NCBI RefSeq assembly: GCF_965224175.1
Contig: NZ_OZ245041.1
Span: 3,472,001 to 3,536,000 of the forward strand
DNA from: Kordia sp965224175
Lineage (GTDB): Bacteria; Bacteroidota; Bacteroidia; Flavobacteriales; Flavobacteriaceae
Length of the DNA stretch: 64,000 nucleotides
Direction: 5' to 3'
Within the stretch, counting starts at the first letter, position 1; each line of letters opens with the position of its first letter. Below, one piece after another: positions 25,990 through 34,589 of this stretch. The position numbers and the translations under genes were made by a program. The notes beneath the pieces are model-generated. The model was not told the origin of the DNA. It did no database searches and saw only the letters and a program-made list of their open reading frames with translations.

Positions 25990-27567
25990 ATGGCAGAAGT
26001 TAAAGCTGCTGAGGTATCAGCAATATTAAAAAAACAACTATCAGGATTTGAAGCTACAACTTCTCTTGACGAAGTTGGAACTGTACTACAAGTAGGTGAT
26101 GGTATCGCTCGTGTTTACGGATTAGCTAACGCTCAATACGGAGAATTAGTTGAATTCGAAACAGGAATGGAAGGTATCGTATTGAACCTTGAAGAAGACA
26201 ATGTTGGTGTGGTATTATTAGGACCTTCTAAAGAAATTAAAGAAGGAGCTACTGTAAAGCGTACACAACGTATTGCTTCTATTAAGGTAGGAGAAGAAAT
26301 GGTAGGACGTGTAGTTGATACGTTAGGAAACCCAATCGATGGAAAAGGTCCAATTGGAGGTGATTTATATCAAATGCCTTTAGAGCGTAAAGCACCTGGA
26401 GTAATTTTCCGTCAACCAGTAAACGAACCATTACAAACAGGAATCAAATCTATTGATGCAATGATTCCAGTTGGTAGAGGACAACGTGAGTTGGTAATTG
26501 GTGACCGTCAAACAGGAAAAACTACAGTATGTTTAGATACAATTCTTAATCAAAAAGAATTCTATGATGCTGGAGAACCTGTATTTTGTATCTATGTAGC
26601 TATTGGACAAAAAGCGTCTACAGTTGCAGCGATTGCAAAAACATTAGAAGAAAAAGGAGCCTTAGCATATACAGTAATTGTAGCAGCTAACGCATCAGAT
26701 CCTGCACCAATGCAGGTATATGCACCATTCGCTGGAGCAGCAATTGGAGAATATTTCCGTGATACAGGTCGCCCTGCATTAATCGTGTATGATGATTTAT
26801 CAAAACAAGCGGTTGCATACCGTGAGGTATCATTATTATTACGTCGTCCACCAGGACGTGAGGCGTATCCAGGAGACGTTTTCTACCTTCACTCAAGATT
26901 ATTAGAGCGTGCGGCAAAAGTAATTGCTGATGATGATATCGCAAAAGACATGAATGATTTACCAGAATCATTAAAGCCAATCGTAAAAGGTGGTGGATCG
27001 TTAACAGCGTTACCAATCATTGAAACGCAAGCAGGTGACGTATCAGCCTATATTCCAACAAACGTAATTTCGATTACTGATGGACAGATTTTCTTAGAAT
27101 CTGATTTATTTAACTCTGGTGTACGTCCAGCGATTAACGTAGGTATCTCGGTATCTCGTGTAGGAGGTTCGGCGCAGATTAAATCAATGAAAAAAGTAGC
27201 AGGTACTTTAAAACTTGACCAAGCTCAGTTCCGTGAATTAGAAGCATTCGCGAAATTTGGTTCTGACTTAGATGCAGCTACATTAAACGTAATTGAAAAA
27301 GGAAAGCGTAACGTAGAAATCTTAAAGCAAGCACAAAACGATCCATACACAGTAGAAGATCAGGTTGCTATTATCTACGCTGGTTCTAAGAACTTATTAA
27401 GAGATGTTCCTGTAGATAAAGTAAAAGAATTTGAAAGAGATTTCATTGAGTTCTTAAACGCAAAACACAGAAACGTTTTAGATACTTTAAAAGCAGGGAA
27501 ATTAACAGACGAAGTTACAGACACATTAACAACTGTTTGTAAAGAAATGTCTGCGAAATATAACTAA
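25990..27567 (+). CDS. atpA: F0F1 ATP synthase subunit alpha
   Basis: 525 residues, of normal length. Walker A GDRQTGKT (about 173-180), RELVIGDRQTGKTTVCLDTI, the ALIVYDDLSKQAVAYR stretch, and PGREAYPGDVFYLHSRLLER are all intact. Regulatory nucleotide-binding subunit of F1. The usual next gene, atpG, is displaced by an inserted four-helix-bundle gene. Confidence 0.97.
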   Translation: MAEVKAAEVSAILKKQLSGFEATTSLDEVGTVLQVGDGIARVYGLANAQYGELVEFETGMEGIVLNLEEDNVGVVLLGPSKEIKEGATVKRTQRIASIKVGEEMVGRVVDTLGNPIDGKGPIGGDLYQMPLERKAPGVIFRQPVNEPLQTGIKSIDAMIPVGRGQRELVIGDRQTGKTTVCLDTILNQKEFYDAGEPVFCIYVAIGQKASTVAAIAKTLEEKGALAYTVIVAANASDPAPMQVYAPFAGAAIGEYFRDTGRPALIVYDDLSKQAVAYREVSLLLRRPPGREAYPGDVFYLHSRLLERAAKVIADDDIAKDMNDLPESLKPIVKGGGSLTALPIIETQAGDVSAYIPTNVISITDGQIFLESDLFNSGVRPAINVGISVSRVGGSAQIKSMKKVAGTLKLDQAQFRELEAFAKFGSDLDAATLNVIEKGKRNVEILKQAQNDPYTVEDQVAIIYAGSKNLLRDVPVDKVKEFERDFIEFLNAKHRNVLDTLKAGKLTDEVTDTLTTVCKEMSAKYN

Positions 27568-27587
27568 CATATAGTTAAGAGTTAAAA

Positions 27588-27989
27588 AGTTATGAGTTTA
27601 GAGTTTGTTTCAAAGTACAGGCTCTAAATTCTTAAACTGATAACGATATAAATGTCATTAGAGGATAGTCCGATACGAACAAAGAGCTTTGAATTTGCTT
27701 GTGCAATTGTAAAATTCTGCGACGAATTAAAAGCGACAAAAGACTACGAATTAGCCTCACAACTACTCAGAAGCGGAACGAGTATTGGAGCCAATACTAG
27801 AGAAGCACAAAGAGGAGTTAGCAAAAAAGATTTTAAATATAAATTTGGTATTGCTCTCAAAGAAGCTGATGAAACTAAATATTGGTTAGAAATATTAGAA
27901 GCTACAGGAAGGCAAATACCAGAAGAAATGATGAATAAATGTGATGAGTTGATTAGAATATTAGTAGCAATACTAAAAAACTCATAACT
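27588..27989. repeat. 12-bp inverted repeats bounding the S23 gene
   Basis: AGTTATGAGTTT at 27588-27599 and its exact complement AAACTCATAACT at 27978-27989 flank the four-helix-bundle gene. The right copy overlaps its stop codon. A further AACTCATAACTC copy at 28001-28012 lies just before atpG. These look like the borders of an inserted unit. Confidence 0.65.
27652..27987 (+). CDS. Four-helix-bundle protein (S23/IVS family) inserted in the atp operon
   Basis: 111 residues matching the S23 family first seen in 23S rRNA intervening sequences: a start with IRTKSFEFACAIVKF, the centre LRSGTSIGANTREAQRGVSK (the family hallmark), then KEADETKYWLEILEATG and a C-terminal KCDELIRILVAILKNS helix. Such proteins form ring-like oligomers and may bind nucleic acid; the Avd protein of diversity-generating retroelements is a relative, but no reverse transcriptase is seen here. 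It sits between atpA and atpG in the same direction and is bounded by short inverted repeats, so it looks like a late insertion that left the operon readable. Confidence 0.9.
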   Translation: MSLEDSPIRTKSFEFACAIVKFCDELKATKDYELASQLLRSGTSIGANTREAQRGVSKKDFKYKFGIALKEADETKYWLEILEATGRQIPEEMMNKCDELIRILVAILKNS

Positions 27990-28018
27990 CAACACTTTAC
28001 AACTCATAACTCGAAAAG

Positions 28019-28879
28019 ATGGCAAACTTAAAAGAAATACGTAATAGAATTAGTTCTGTAAAATCAACAATGCAGATTACGAGTGCTATGAAAATGGTAT
28101 CGGCAGCAAAGTTGAAAAAAGCACAAGACGCGATCACAGCGATGCGTCCGTATGCAAACAAACTTACAGAATTACTACAAAGTTTAAGTGCAACGTTAGA
28201 TGCAGATAGCGGAAGTAAATTTGCAGACCAACGTGAAGTAAACAAAGTATTAATTGTAGCTATTACATCTAACAGAGGATTGTGTGGAGCATTTAACTCT
28301 AACATTATCAAACAAACAAACAACTTAATTGACAATGCATACGAAGGTAAGCAAGTTGATGTGTTGACAATTGGTAAAAAAGGAAACGATATCTTGTCTA
28401 AAACAAATACGATTATAGACAATCGTAGTGATGTTTTTGATGCGTTAACTTTTGATAATGTTGCAGAAATTGCACAAAAACTAATGGATTTATTTGAAGA
28501 CGGATCATACGATAAAATCGAGATCGTTTACAACAAATTCAAAAATGCGGCGACACAAATCGTAATGACGGAACAATTCTTACCAATTGTACCAGTTGAA
28601 TCGGAAGCAAGCGCACAACAAGATTACATTTTTGAGCCATCAAAAGAAGAAATTGTTGAAGGACTAATTCCGAAGTCATTAAAAACACAATTGTACAAAG
28701 GAATCAGAGACTCGTTTGCAAGTGAGCACGGTGCGCGTATGACGGCGATGCACAAAGCGACAGACAACGCAGGAGAACTAAGAGATTCTTTAACATTAAC
28801 ATACAACAAAGCACGTCAGGCTGCTATTACTAACGAAATCTTAGAAATCGTTGGTGGAGCAGAAGCGTTGAATAACTAA
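28019..28879 (+). CDS. atpG: F0F1 ATP synthase subunit gamma
   Basis: 286 residues. The N-terminus MANLKEIRNRISSVKSTMQI and the C-terminal ARQAAITNEILEIVGGAEAL are the two long helices of the rotor shaft; ITSNRGLCGAFN is the conserved central motif. Normal length. It is the last atp gene here; atpD and atpC are usually at another locus in this phylum. A terminator hairpin follows about 55 bases after the stop. Confidence 0.96.
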   Translation: MANLKEIRNRISSVKSTMQITSAMKMVSAAKLKKAQDAITAMRPYANKLTELLQSLSATLDADSGSKFADQREVNKVLIVAITSNRGLCGAFNSNIIKQTNNLIDNAYEGKQVDVLTIGKKGNDILSKTNTIIDNRSDVFDALTFDNVAEIAQKLMDLFEDGSYDKIEIVYNKFKNAATQIVMTEQFLPIVPVESEASAQQDYIFEPSKEEIVEGLIPKSLKTQLYKGIRDSFASEHGARMTAMHKATDNAGELRDSLTLTYNKARQAAITNEILEIVGGAEALNN

Positions 28880-28891
28880 TATTTAAAGTTC

Positions 28892-28917
28892 GTACACTGA
28901 GCGGAGTCGAAGTGTAC
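28892..28917. repeat. Dispersed palindromic repeat
   Basis: GTACACT-gagcggagtcga-AGTGTAC: a 7-bp stem round the same GAGCGGAGTCGA core found at 5724 and inside the gene at 29270. Located just after atpG. Confidence 0.65.
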
Positions 28918-28932
28918 TCACATTATAGAATT

Positions 28933-28967
28933 AAAAAACCTCATGGAAACATGAGGTTTTTTGTTTT
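28933..28967 (+). terminator. Terminator of the atp operon
   Basis: 13-bp perfect stem (aaaaaacctcatg / catgaggtttttt), GAAA tetraloop and T-rich tail. Confidence 0.92.
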
Positions 28968-28980
28968 TAAGATCTATTAG

Positions 28981-29082
28981 AAACGTCATTGCGAACGTAG
29001 TGAAGCAATCTGTTCGTTTCATATACAATCGTTTCTATTATTTAAACAGATTACTTCGTCATGCTTCCTCGCAATGACGTTT
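28981..29082. repeat. Palindromic TCATTGCGA repeat element, left copy
   Basis: A 102-bp element with perfect 14-bp inverted ends (aaacgtcattgcga and tcgcaatgacgttt). Its reverse complement matches the element at 31208-31339 over most of its length (shared GAGGAAGCATGACGAAG and GATTGTATATGAAAC), so the two lie as inverted copies around the regulator gene. The rest of 28880-29241 holds no gene. Confidence 0.75.
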
Positions 29083-29241
29083 CATAATTCAAACCGTCAG
29101 ATCGAGTGATTTTTCGGAATGGAATAAAGAAAAATTGTATCGAGATCTACTCACAAACCACAAAATATATTTCGAAGTACAATTTTCATCGAAAAAAACA
29201 CGTTAAAGCACAAAGTCATTTCGTACTAAACCACCATTCCA

Positions 29242-29249
29242 TATCTTTG
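29242..29249 (+). promoter_or_regulatory. -7 promoter box TATCTTTG
   Basis: Exact TAnnTTTG match 20 bases before the ATG of the TPR/AraC gene, giving a leader of roughly 13-15 bases. A -33 TTG is not evident. Confidence 0.65.
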
Positions 29250-29269
29250 CAAAAACCGAAACCAATTGC

Positions 29270-31063
29270 ATGCACCCAAAACTCCCTTATTTCCTCTTTC
29301 TTTTCCTCTGTTTTAGCTTAAATACTTTTTTAAATGCACAAACCGAAAATGATTCCTTGGCGAAGTATAGTTATGAGGAGTTGCATGCTTTAATTGATAG
29401 CACAAAATATAATAAGCAAAAATTATCAAAACTATATACAGAAGAATATCTGAGGAGAGCCAAATTTGATAATGATAAAATTAAGATTTCTAGAGGTTAT
29501 TTTTATATTATGTATTATTATTATGATAAAGATATCTCTTCAAGTCTAAAGTATGCTGATAGTATTATTGAAATTTGTAAAGATTGTAAGCATGAAAAGT
29601 ATCCAGCACTAGGTTATTATTTTAAAGGATATTTTTATAGTTTAGATGGTCTTACAACTGATTTAGCTCTGGATAATTTTTTAAAAGCATTAAGCATCTT
29701 AAACAATAATAATATCGAGTTAGAATTAGATATTCGAAATGCAATAATGAATATACAGGGAAATTGGCTTGCAAATGAAGAAACTCTTAATTTTATAAAT
29801 GAAAGTTTAGATTTTATAATTAAAAATAAACAAGAAATATCACAATATAATGAAACTTATTTTATTGCCTTAAACAACTTATCATTAGAATATATGCGTC
29901 TCAAAGAATATAAAAATTCTATGAAAATGGCAAAAAAAGGACTTATCGAAGCTTTTAATACAAAAGATTCATTAATGTATTATGAATTTATTTCATTAAC
30001 AGGTACAGCACAATACTATTTGGGAAACTACCAAGCATCGATAGATAGTTCCTTAAAAGCATTACCAAATTTAATTAAAATTAATGATAGGAATATAGTA
30101 ATGAAATATTACTACCTAGCCAAAAGCTACGACCAACTCAACCAACCTGAAAAAGCACAATTTCACTTTCTAAAAACAGATTCTATCTACCAAGCCACAA
30201 AAGATATCTTCCCAGAAATGCGAAATGCATACGAACACATCATTGAGTATTACAAAAGCAAAAATGATACTGAGAATCAGATAAAATATTATGATCGTTT
30301 ACTTGAAGTAGATAAAATTATTGATTCAACCTATACTTATGTAACCGAAACTATAGAAAAAAAATTCGATACACCGCAAGCCATTGCCGAACGAAACCGC
30401 TTAGTAGAAGAAGCCAAAGCCAAAGAAAGTTCTTGGAAATATAGTTTTGCAGCCATAAGCGGAATTTTATTGGTGATTCTAGGAATATTGGTCGCAGCGT
30501 TTCGTCGTCAGAAATACTATAAAAGACGTTTTGAAAGTGTAATGAACACTGAGCGGAGCCGAAGTGTTCAAAAGACAAACCCAAAAGTTGCTGAAATGAG
30601 CATTGAACAGAGCCGAAATGCGCTCAATAATAGCCCTGAGGTTCTCGGAGAGGAGAACACTTCGACTCCGCTCAGTGTAAAGAAAGACATTGGTATTTCA
30701 GAAGAAATCGTGCAAAATATAGTAAGTCAGTTGCAAAAATTTGAAGCTTCTCAACAATTTACAAAACAAGTTTCACTCACAGAACTCGCGAAAAAATTTA
30801 GGACAAATCCGAAGTACTTATCAAAAGTCATCAACGGACATTACCAAAAGAATTTTAGTTCTTATATCAATGATTTACGTGTTGAATATGTTGTTTCTAA
30901 ATTAAAAGAAGATTCTAAATTCAGAAACTACACCATCAAAGCTATTGCCAAAGAAGCAGGTTTCGGGAAAACAGAATCCTTTTCCAAAGCATTTCATAAA
31001 TCTACAGGAATCAAACCTTCGTATTTTATAAAAGAATTACACAAACGTTTGGAAGGTGATTAA
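29270..31063 (+). CDS. TPR and AraC-type helix-turn-helix membrane regulator
   Basis: 597 residues. Signal peptide (about 1-23, ending FLNAQ), TPR-like helices (about 30-390), one membrane helix near 395-418 (FAAISGILLVILGILVAAF) followed by basic residues, a linker, and a C-terminal AraC-type HTH (about 500-595, LTELAKKFRTNPKYLSKVIN and AGFGKTESFSKAFHKSTGIK). Sensors of this plan in Bacteroidetes detect a periplasmic signal with the TPR part and bind DNA inside. Residues about 425-470 are encoded by dispersed repeat DNA (see the repeat entry). Flanked by inverted repeats. Target genes are not evident. Confidence 0.85.
   Translation: MHPKLPYFLFLFLCFSLNTFLNAQTENDSLAKYSYEELHALIDSTKYNKQKLSKLYTEEYLRRAKFDNDKIKISRGYFYIMYYYYDKDISSSLKYADSIIEICKDCKHEKYPALGYYFKGYFYSLDGLTTDLALDNFLKALSILNNNNIELELDIRNAIMNIQGNWLANEETLNFINESLDFIIKNKQEISQYNETYFIALNNLSLEYMRLKEYKNSMKMAKKGLIEAFNTKDSLMYYEFISLTGTAQYYLGNYQASIDSSLKALPNLIKINDRNIVMKYYYLAKSYDQLNQPEKAQFHFLKTDSIYQATKDIFPEMRNAYEHIIEYYKSKNDTENQIKYYDRLLEVDKIIDSTYTYVTETIEKKFDTPQAIAERNRLVEEAKAKESSWKYSFAAISGILLVILGILVAAFRRQKYYKRRFESVMNTERSRSVQKTNPKVAEMSIEQSRNALNNSPEVLGEENTSTPLSVKKDIGISEEIVQNIVSQLQKFEASQQFTKQVSLTELAKKFRTNPKYLSKVINGHYQKNFSSYINDLRVEYVVSKLKEDSKFRNYTIKAIAKEAGFGKTESFSKAFHKSTGIKPSYFIKELHKRLEGD
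30544..30678. repeat. Dispersed repeat copies captured within a coding region
   Basis: GAACACT-gagcggagccga-AGTGTTC (30544-30569) and an inverse-orientation copy (30654-30678, cacttcgactccgctcagtg) lie in frame inside the regulator gene, with a decayed copy at about 30601-30620 (gaacagagccgaaatg). They encode the low-complexity linker ERSRSVQK ... STPLSVKK between the membrane helix and the HTH. Outer copies can pair as a long stem. Confidence 0.75.
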
Positions 31064-31440
31064 TCATAACGCTCTCGTCAAGCTGAACTTGATTCAGCTT
31101 CACATGAGCTAAATTTCAATTTAAGGAGATTCTGAGTTAAACTCAGAATGACGTAAAAAAGATCCAATTAGAAATTTAAAGTACTAGTCGTCAGATCGAT
31201 CTATATGAAACGTCATTGCGAGGAAGCATGACGAAGCAATCTGTTTAAATCATAGAAAAGATTGTATATGAAACTAACAGATTGCCACGAATTTCTCATA
31301 TTGAGCGAAGTCAAAATGAAAAATTCTCGCAATGACGTTGCAAACTCTAACTATCATATTGAGACTTCAAAGCACTTCTCGATACAAATTTGCTGCGCAA
31401 ATCCACTCGAAGTGACGATTTTATAATGAAGTATGAAAGA
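31064..31440. repeat. Mosaic of dispersed intergenic repeats
   Basis: No gene. In order: a hairpin AAGCTGAA/TTCAGCTT (31080-31100); ATTCTGAGT-taa-ACTCAGAAT (31129-31149); the right TCATTGCGAG element (31208-31339), which carries an inserted TTGAGCGAAGTCAAAATGA unit; and an ACTTCTCGATACAAATTTGC unit with a CACTCGAAGTGACG end (about 31373-31416). Elements of these types recur between genes in flavobacterial genomes, from memory. Confidence 0.7.
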
Positions 31441-31969
31441 ATCAATTTAAAATTCAACAGCTAATATTTAACATAAAAAACACAACAGTAAGCGAGTCTA
31501 AAATCGCAGCAATCCAAAAAACATTCGCGCATTCGTGGTAAAAAAAGTTTTCGGTTGTCAGTTTATTTAAAGAAAATGTACTATGAACCGAGCTAAAACC
31601 CAAAAGCAAAATGCCAATAGCTAAAAAAACCACAACAGTAAGCAATCTAAAAGCGCAGCGATCTAATATCTAATAGCATAAGCGGTCTAAAAACGCAGCA
31701 ATCCAAAAACCATTCATGCATTCGTGGTAAAAAAAAGTTATCAGTTTTCAGTTTATTCAAAGAAAATGTACTATGAACCGACTAAAAGCTAACAGCCAAC
31801 ACCCAACAGCCAACAAAACCACAACAGTAAGCAATCTAAAAGCAAAGCGGTCTAACATCTAACAGCGTAAGCGAGTCTAAAAGCGAAGCAATCTGAAAAA
31901 GTTAAAAAACTTTTTCTGTAACATTTTCAAAAAACTGCATCTAAAGGGAAAATAAAACAAACAAACAGT
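31441..31969. repeat. Repeat-rich spacer with CATTCGTGGTAAAAA units
   Basis: No gene. Two copies of a unit of about 85 bases (about 31521-31600 and 31709-31785) share GCATTCGTGGTAAAAAA (GCGCATTCG in the first), a tcaGTTTATTcAAAGAAAATG stretch and TACTATGAACCGA. Between them are short units such as AGCAATCTAAAAGCGCAGCG and AACAGCCAAC. The leader of the hydrolase gene starts near 31920. Confidence 0.7.
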
Positions 31970-32815
31970 ATGAAAACCTTTAGAAAATTAATGATTATAA
32001 GTTGTCTTATGATTTCATTTACAATCTTCTCGCAAGAAAAATCATTTCAAGTAGAAGTCACAGGAAAAGGAAATCCAATCTTATTATTTCCAGGATTCAG
32101 TTGCACAGGCGATGTATGGCAAGAAACCGTAAAAGAATTATCCAAAACTCACGAATGTCATGTATTTACCTTTGCAGGATTTGGAAACGTACCAGCAATT
32201 AAATCTCCATGGCTAGAAACCATCAAAGAAGATGTAGAAAGCTATGTAGCACGTAAAAAATTGCAAAGCGCAACCATTATAGGGCACAGTATGGGCGGAT
32301 CGTTGGCATTATGGTTAGCAGCAGAACATCCAAACACCTACAAACAACTGATCATTGTAGATGGTTTGCCGAGTATTGGCGCATTAATGATCCCTGATTT
32401 CTCACCAGAAAAAGTAAGTTATGACAATCCGTTTTCGAAGCAACAATTGGAAATGGACGAAAGCGCTTTCCACAAAATGGCAACGCAAATGGCAGCAGGA
32501 ATGACAAAAACGCAAGAAAAAAAAACAACATTAGTTTCATGGATGGAACAAGCAGACCGAAAAACCTATGTATATGGTTATATTGATCTCATGAAATTGG
32601 ACTTACGCGAAACCATCAAAACCATTAAAATTCCTGTAACGGTTATGGCAGCAGTTAGTTTCTATCCAAAACCACAAGTGGAAAAACTATACACAGAACA
32701 ATATCAAAAACTAGCAAACAAAAACATTGTATATGTTGACAATTCAGCACACTTTATTATGTTTGATCAAGCAGAATGGTTTCTAAAAGAAGTTAAAAAG
32801 TTAGTGGTTAAATAG
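31970..32815 (+). CDS. Secreted or periplasmic alpha/beta hydrolase
   Basis: 281 residues with signal peptide (MKTFRKLMIISCLMISFTIF, then SQ). Alpha/beta hydrolase features: an oxyanion-side PGFSCTGDVW, nucleophile elbow GHSMGG with Ser at about 107, and a C-terminal NSAHFIMFDQ with the catalytic His. Substrate unknown; esterase or peptidase of the proline-iminopeptidase-like type are both possible. It stands alone between two repeat-rich spacers with no operon partner. Confidence 0.88.
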   Translation: MKTFRKLMIISCLMISFTIFSQEKSFQVEVTGKGNPILLFPGFSCTGDVWQETVKELSKTHECHVFTFAGFGNVPAIKSPWLETIKEDVESYVARKKLQSATIIGHSMGGSLALWLAAEHPNTYKQLIIVDGLPSIGALMIPDFSPEKVSYDNPFSKQQLEMDESAFHKMATQMAAGMTKTQEKKTTLVSWMEQADRKTYVYGYIDLMKLDLRETIKTIKIPVTVMAAVSFYPKPQVEKLYTEQYQKLANKNIVYVDNSAHFIMFDQAEWFLKEVKKLVVK

Positions 32816-33402
32816 TTTTGAGATATTAGTATTTGGTATTGAGAAGTTTCAAAAAGCAAATCCATAAAGAACATTCGTGCATTCGTGGTAAAAAAAATAT
32901 CGGTTTTCAGTTTTGAGTTGATTTAAAGAAAGTATACTATGAACCGACCAAAAGCTAAAAGCCTACAACCAACAGCCAAAAACCATTCGTGCATTCGTGG
33001 TAAAAAAATTATCGGTTTTCAGTTTTGAGTTGATTCAAATAAAATATACTATGAACTGACCAAAAACTATTCGTGCATTCGTGGTAAAAAAATTATCGGT
33101 TTTCAGTTTTAAGTTGATTTAAAGAAAATATACTATGAACTGACCAAAAGCCAGAAGTAAACTGCCAACAAGTAAAAAACATTCGTGCATTCGTGGTGAA
33201 AAAGTTATCAGTTTTCAGTTGATTCAAATAAAATATACTATGAACCTACCAAAAGCCAAAAGCCAAAAGCCAAAAGCCAGAAGCTAAAAGCCAACAACCA
33301 ATAAAAACATAAAAATAAGCCATCTAAAAGCGCAGCGGTCTAAGAGATTCCTGCATTCGCAGGAACAAGTCTAACAGCGAAGCGCTCTAAAAAAACAACA
33401 AA
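32816..33402. repeat. Tandem-like array of four CATTCGTGGTAAAAA units
   Basis: No gene. Four copies start near 32873, 32986, 33068 and 33182, spaced 113, 82 and 114 bases. Each carries TTCGTGCATTCGTGGTaAAA, TATCxGTTTTCAG, an A-rich stretch, TATACTATGAAC and a tail of AAAAGCCAAAAGCC-type hexamers of varied length. They match the two copies at 31.5-31.8 kb. The 3' end becomes AACAAATTGACAAATCGACA and supplies the start of the next gene. Confidence 0.8.
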
Positions 33403-33903
33403 TTGACAAATCGACAAAACAACAAATTCGAACCAATATACCAAAATCACTACGATAAAGTCTACAGACTCTGTCTTGGATACGTTAATGGTGACGAAAC
33501 TTTGGCGAAAGACTTAGCACAAGAAGTGTTCATAAAAGTCTGGGAACATTTGGATCAGTTCAAACAAAAATCCAGCATAGGAACTTGGATTTATAGAATT
33601 ACAGCTAATACTTGCTTATTACACATTCGAAAAAACAAAAAAGGAAGCTATAGCTTGCCTCAATTGCAAGAAGATGATACAAATGTCGCGGAAGAAGAAA
33701 AAATGCATCAAAATCGTTTACAACAAATGTATGCGTGCATTCAACAACTAAAAGAAACGGATCGAATCGTCATCTTATTAGTATTAGAAGGTTTGCCACA
33801 AAAAGAAATAGCAAACATAACAGGACATTCACACCAAAACATTCGTGTCTTGGTACACAGAATCAAAGAAAAACTCACAAAATGCGTCTCTCATGGAATT
33901 TAA
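33403..33903 (+). CDS. ECF-type RNA polymerase sigma factor
   Basis: 166 residues. Sigma region 2 (YDKVYRLCLGYVNGDETLAK, DLAQEVFIKVWEHL, TWIYRITANTCLLHIRK) and region 4 (LPQKEIANITGHSHQNIRVL) are present. The start must be TTG 33403: an in-frame stop lies 15 bases upstream and no ATG occurs before the domain's middle. The first codons lie in an ACAAATCGACAAAACAAC-type intergenic repeat. The next gene overlaps its last 11 bases, which suggests translational coupling with a membrane partner. Confidence 0.88.
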   Translation: MTNRQNNKFEPIYQNHYDKVYRLCLGYVNGDETLAKDLAQEVFIKVWEHLDQFKQKSSIGTWIYRITANTCLLHIRKNKKGSYSLPQLQEDDTNVAEEEKMHQNRLQQMYACIQQLKETDRIVILLVLEGLPQKEIANITGHSHQNIRVLVHRIKEKLTKCVSHGI

Positions 33904-34444
33904 AGACATACAAAACACATGGCAACAACAATCAGAAGAAACAAACATTCCTGATTTTGAACCAGCCAAACAAAAACTAGCACTCGTACGCAAAGGACAA
34001 CGAATTACACAACTAATTTTAGGCATCACAGGAATTATACTCATCCTATTTTTCTTTTACATTTCGGCTTACAAATTCAGCGGAACACTCTTAGGAATGT
34101 CCTTGCTCATCAGTGTATTGATTATTCGTGTATTCATAGAAGCTAGGAGTCGACAAAAATTGCGAAAACTCAATGTATTACTTTCGTTAGAAGAATTCAA
34201 AGCGCAACTCATTTCCTATTACGAAAACAGAAAAACGCTCGCTTTCAAAATCATTCCAATCTTATTAATTGTATACAATATTGGAGTGATAATCATGATG
34301 TATTATTTCTATCAATACCTGTCGAGAGGTTTCTTTTACTACATTGTCATCTCGTACATTGTATCTTTTGTCGTATTATTTTATTTCATCCGAAAACAAG
34401 TCTTAGCAGAACTGTTAATCTTAAAAACCTTGCAGGAAGAATAA
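33893..34444 (+). CDS. Small membrane protein, possible anti-sigma partner
   Basis: 183 residues from ATG 33893 (MEFKDIQNTWQQQ). This start overlaps the sigma gene by 11 bases; a longer frame upstream has no support. N-terminal soluble part of about 50 residues, then hydrophobic segments at about 53-73, 77-95, 125-148 and 152-172. The N-terminal helix (KDIQNTWQQQSEETNIPDF) and overlap with an ECF sigma gene are typical of Bacteroidota anti-sigma-type proteins, but no zinc-binding motif is seen, so the function is an inference from position. Confidence 0.7.
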   Translation: MEFKDIQNTWQQQSEETNIPDFEPAKQKLALVRKGQRITQLILGITGIILILFFFYISAYKFSGTLLGMSLLISVLIIRVFIEARSRQKLRKLNVLLSLEEFKAQLISYYENRKTLAFKIIPILLIVYNIGVIIMMYYFYQYLSRGFFYYIVISYIVSFVVLFYFIRKQVLAELLILKTLQEE

Positions 34445-34589
34445 AATGTCACCGAATATGTTGTAAGATGTCTGTATTGAGATTTATTTAATTAACTTGG
34501 AACTATTATTGCAGAAAGTTATATTTTAGATTGAAGATTCTATTGAAGAAAAACAAGTTAACAAATACACGAATCAACAGAAAACACAC

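Noticed and set aside
27652..27987. Avd accessory protein of a diversity-generating retroelement
   Set aside because: No reverse transcriptase, template repeat or variable repeat is seen nearby; the plain S23 family fits better.
28880..28980. Loss of atpD and atpC from the operon
   Set aside because: In Bacteroidota these two genes are normally encoded elsewhere, so their absence here is expected.
31441..33402. CRISPR array from repeated CATTCGTGG units
   Set aside because: Unit spacing is irregular, repeats are long and imperfect, spacers are themselves repeat-derived, and no cas genes are nearby.
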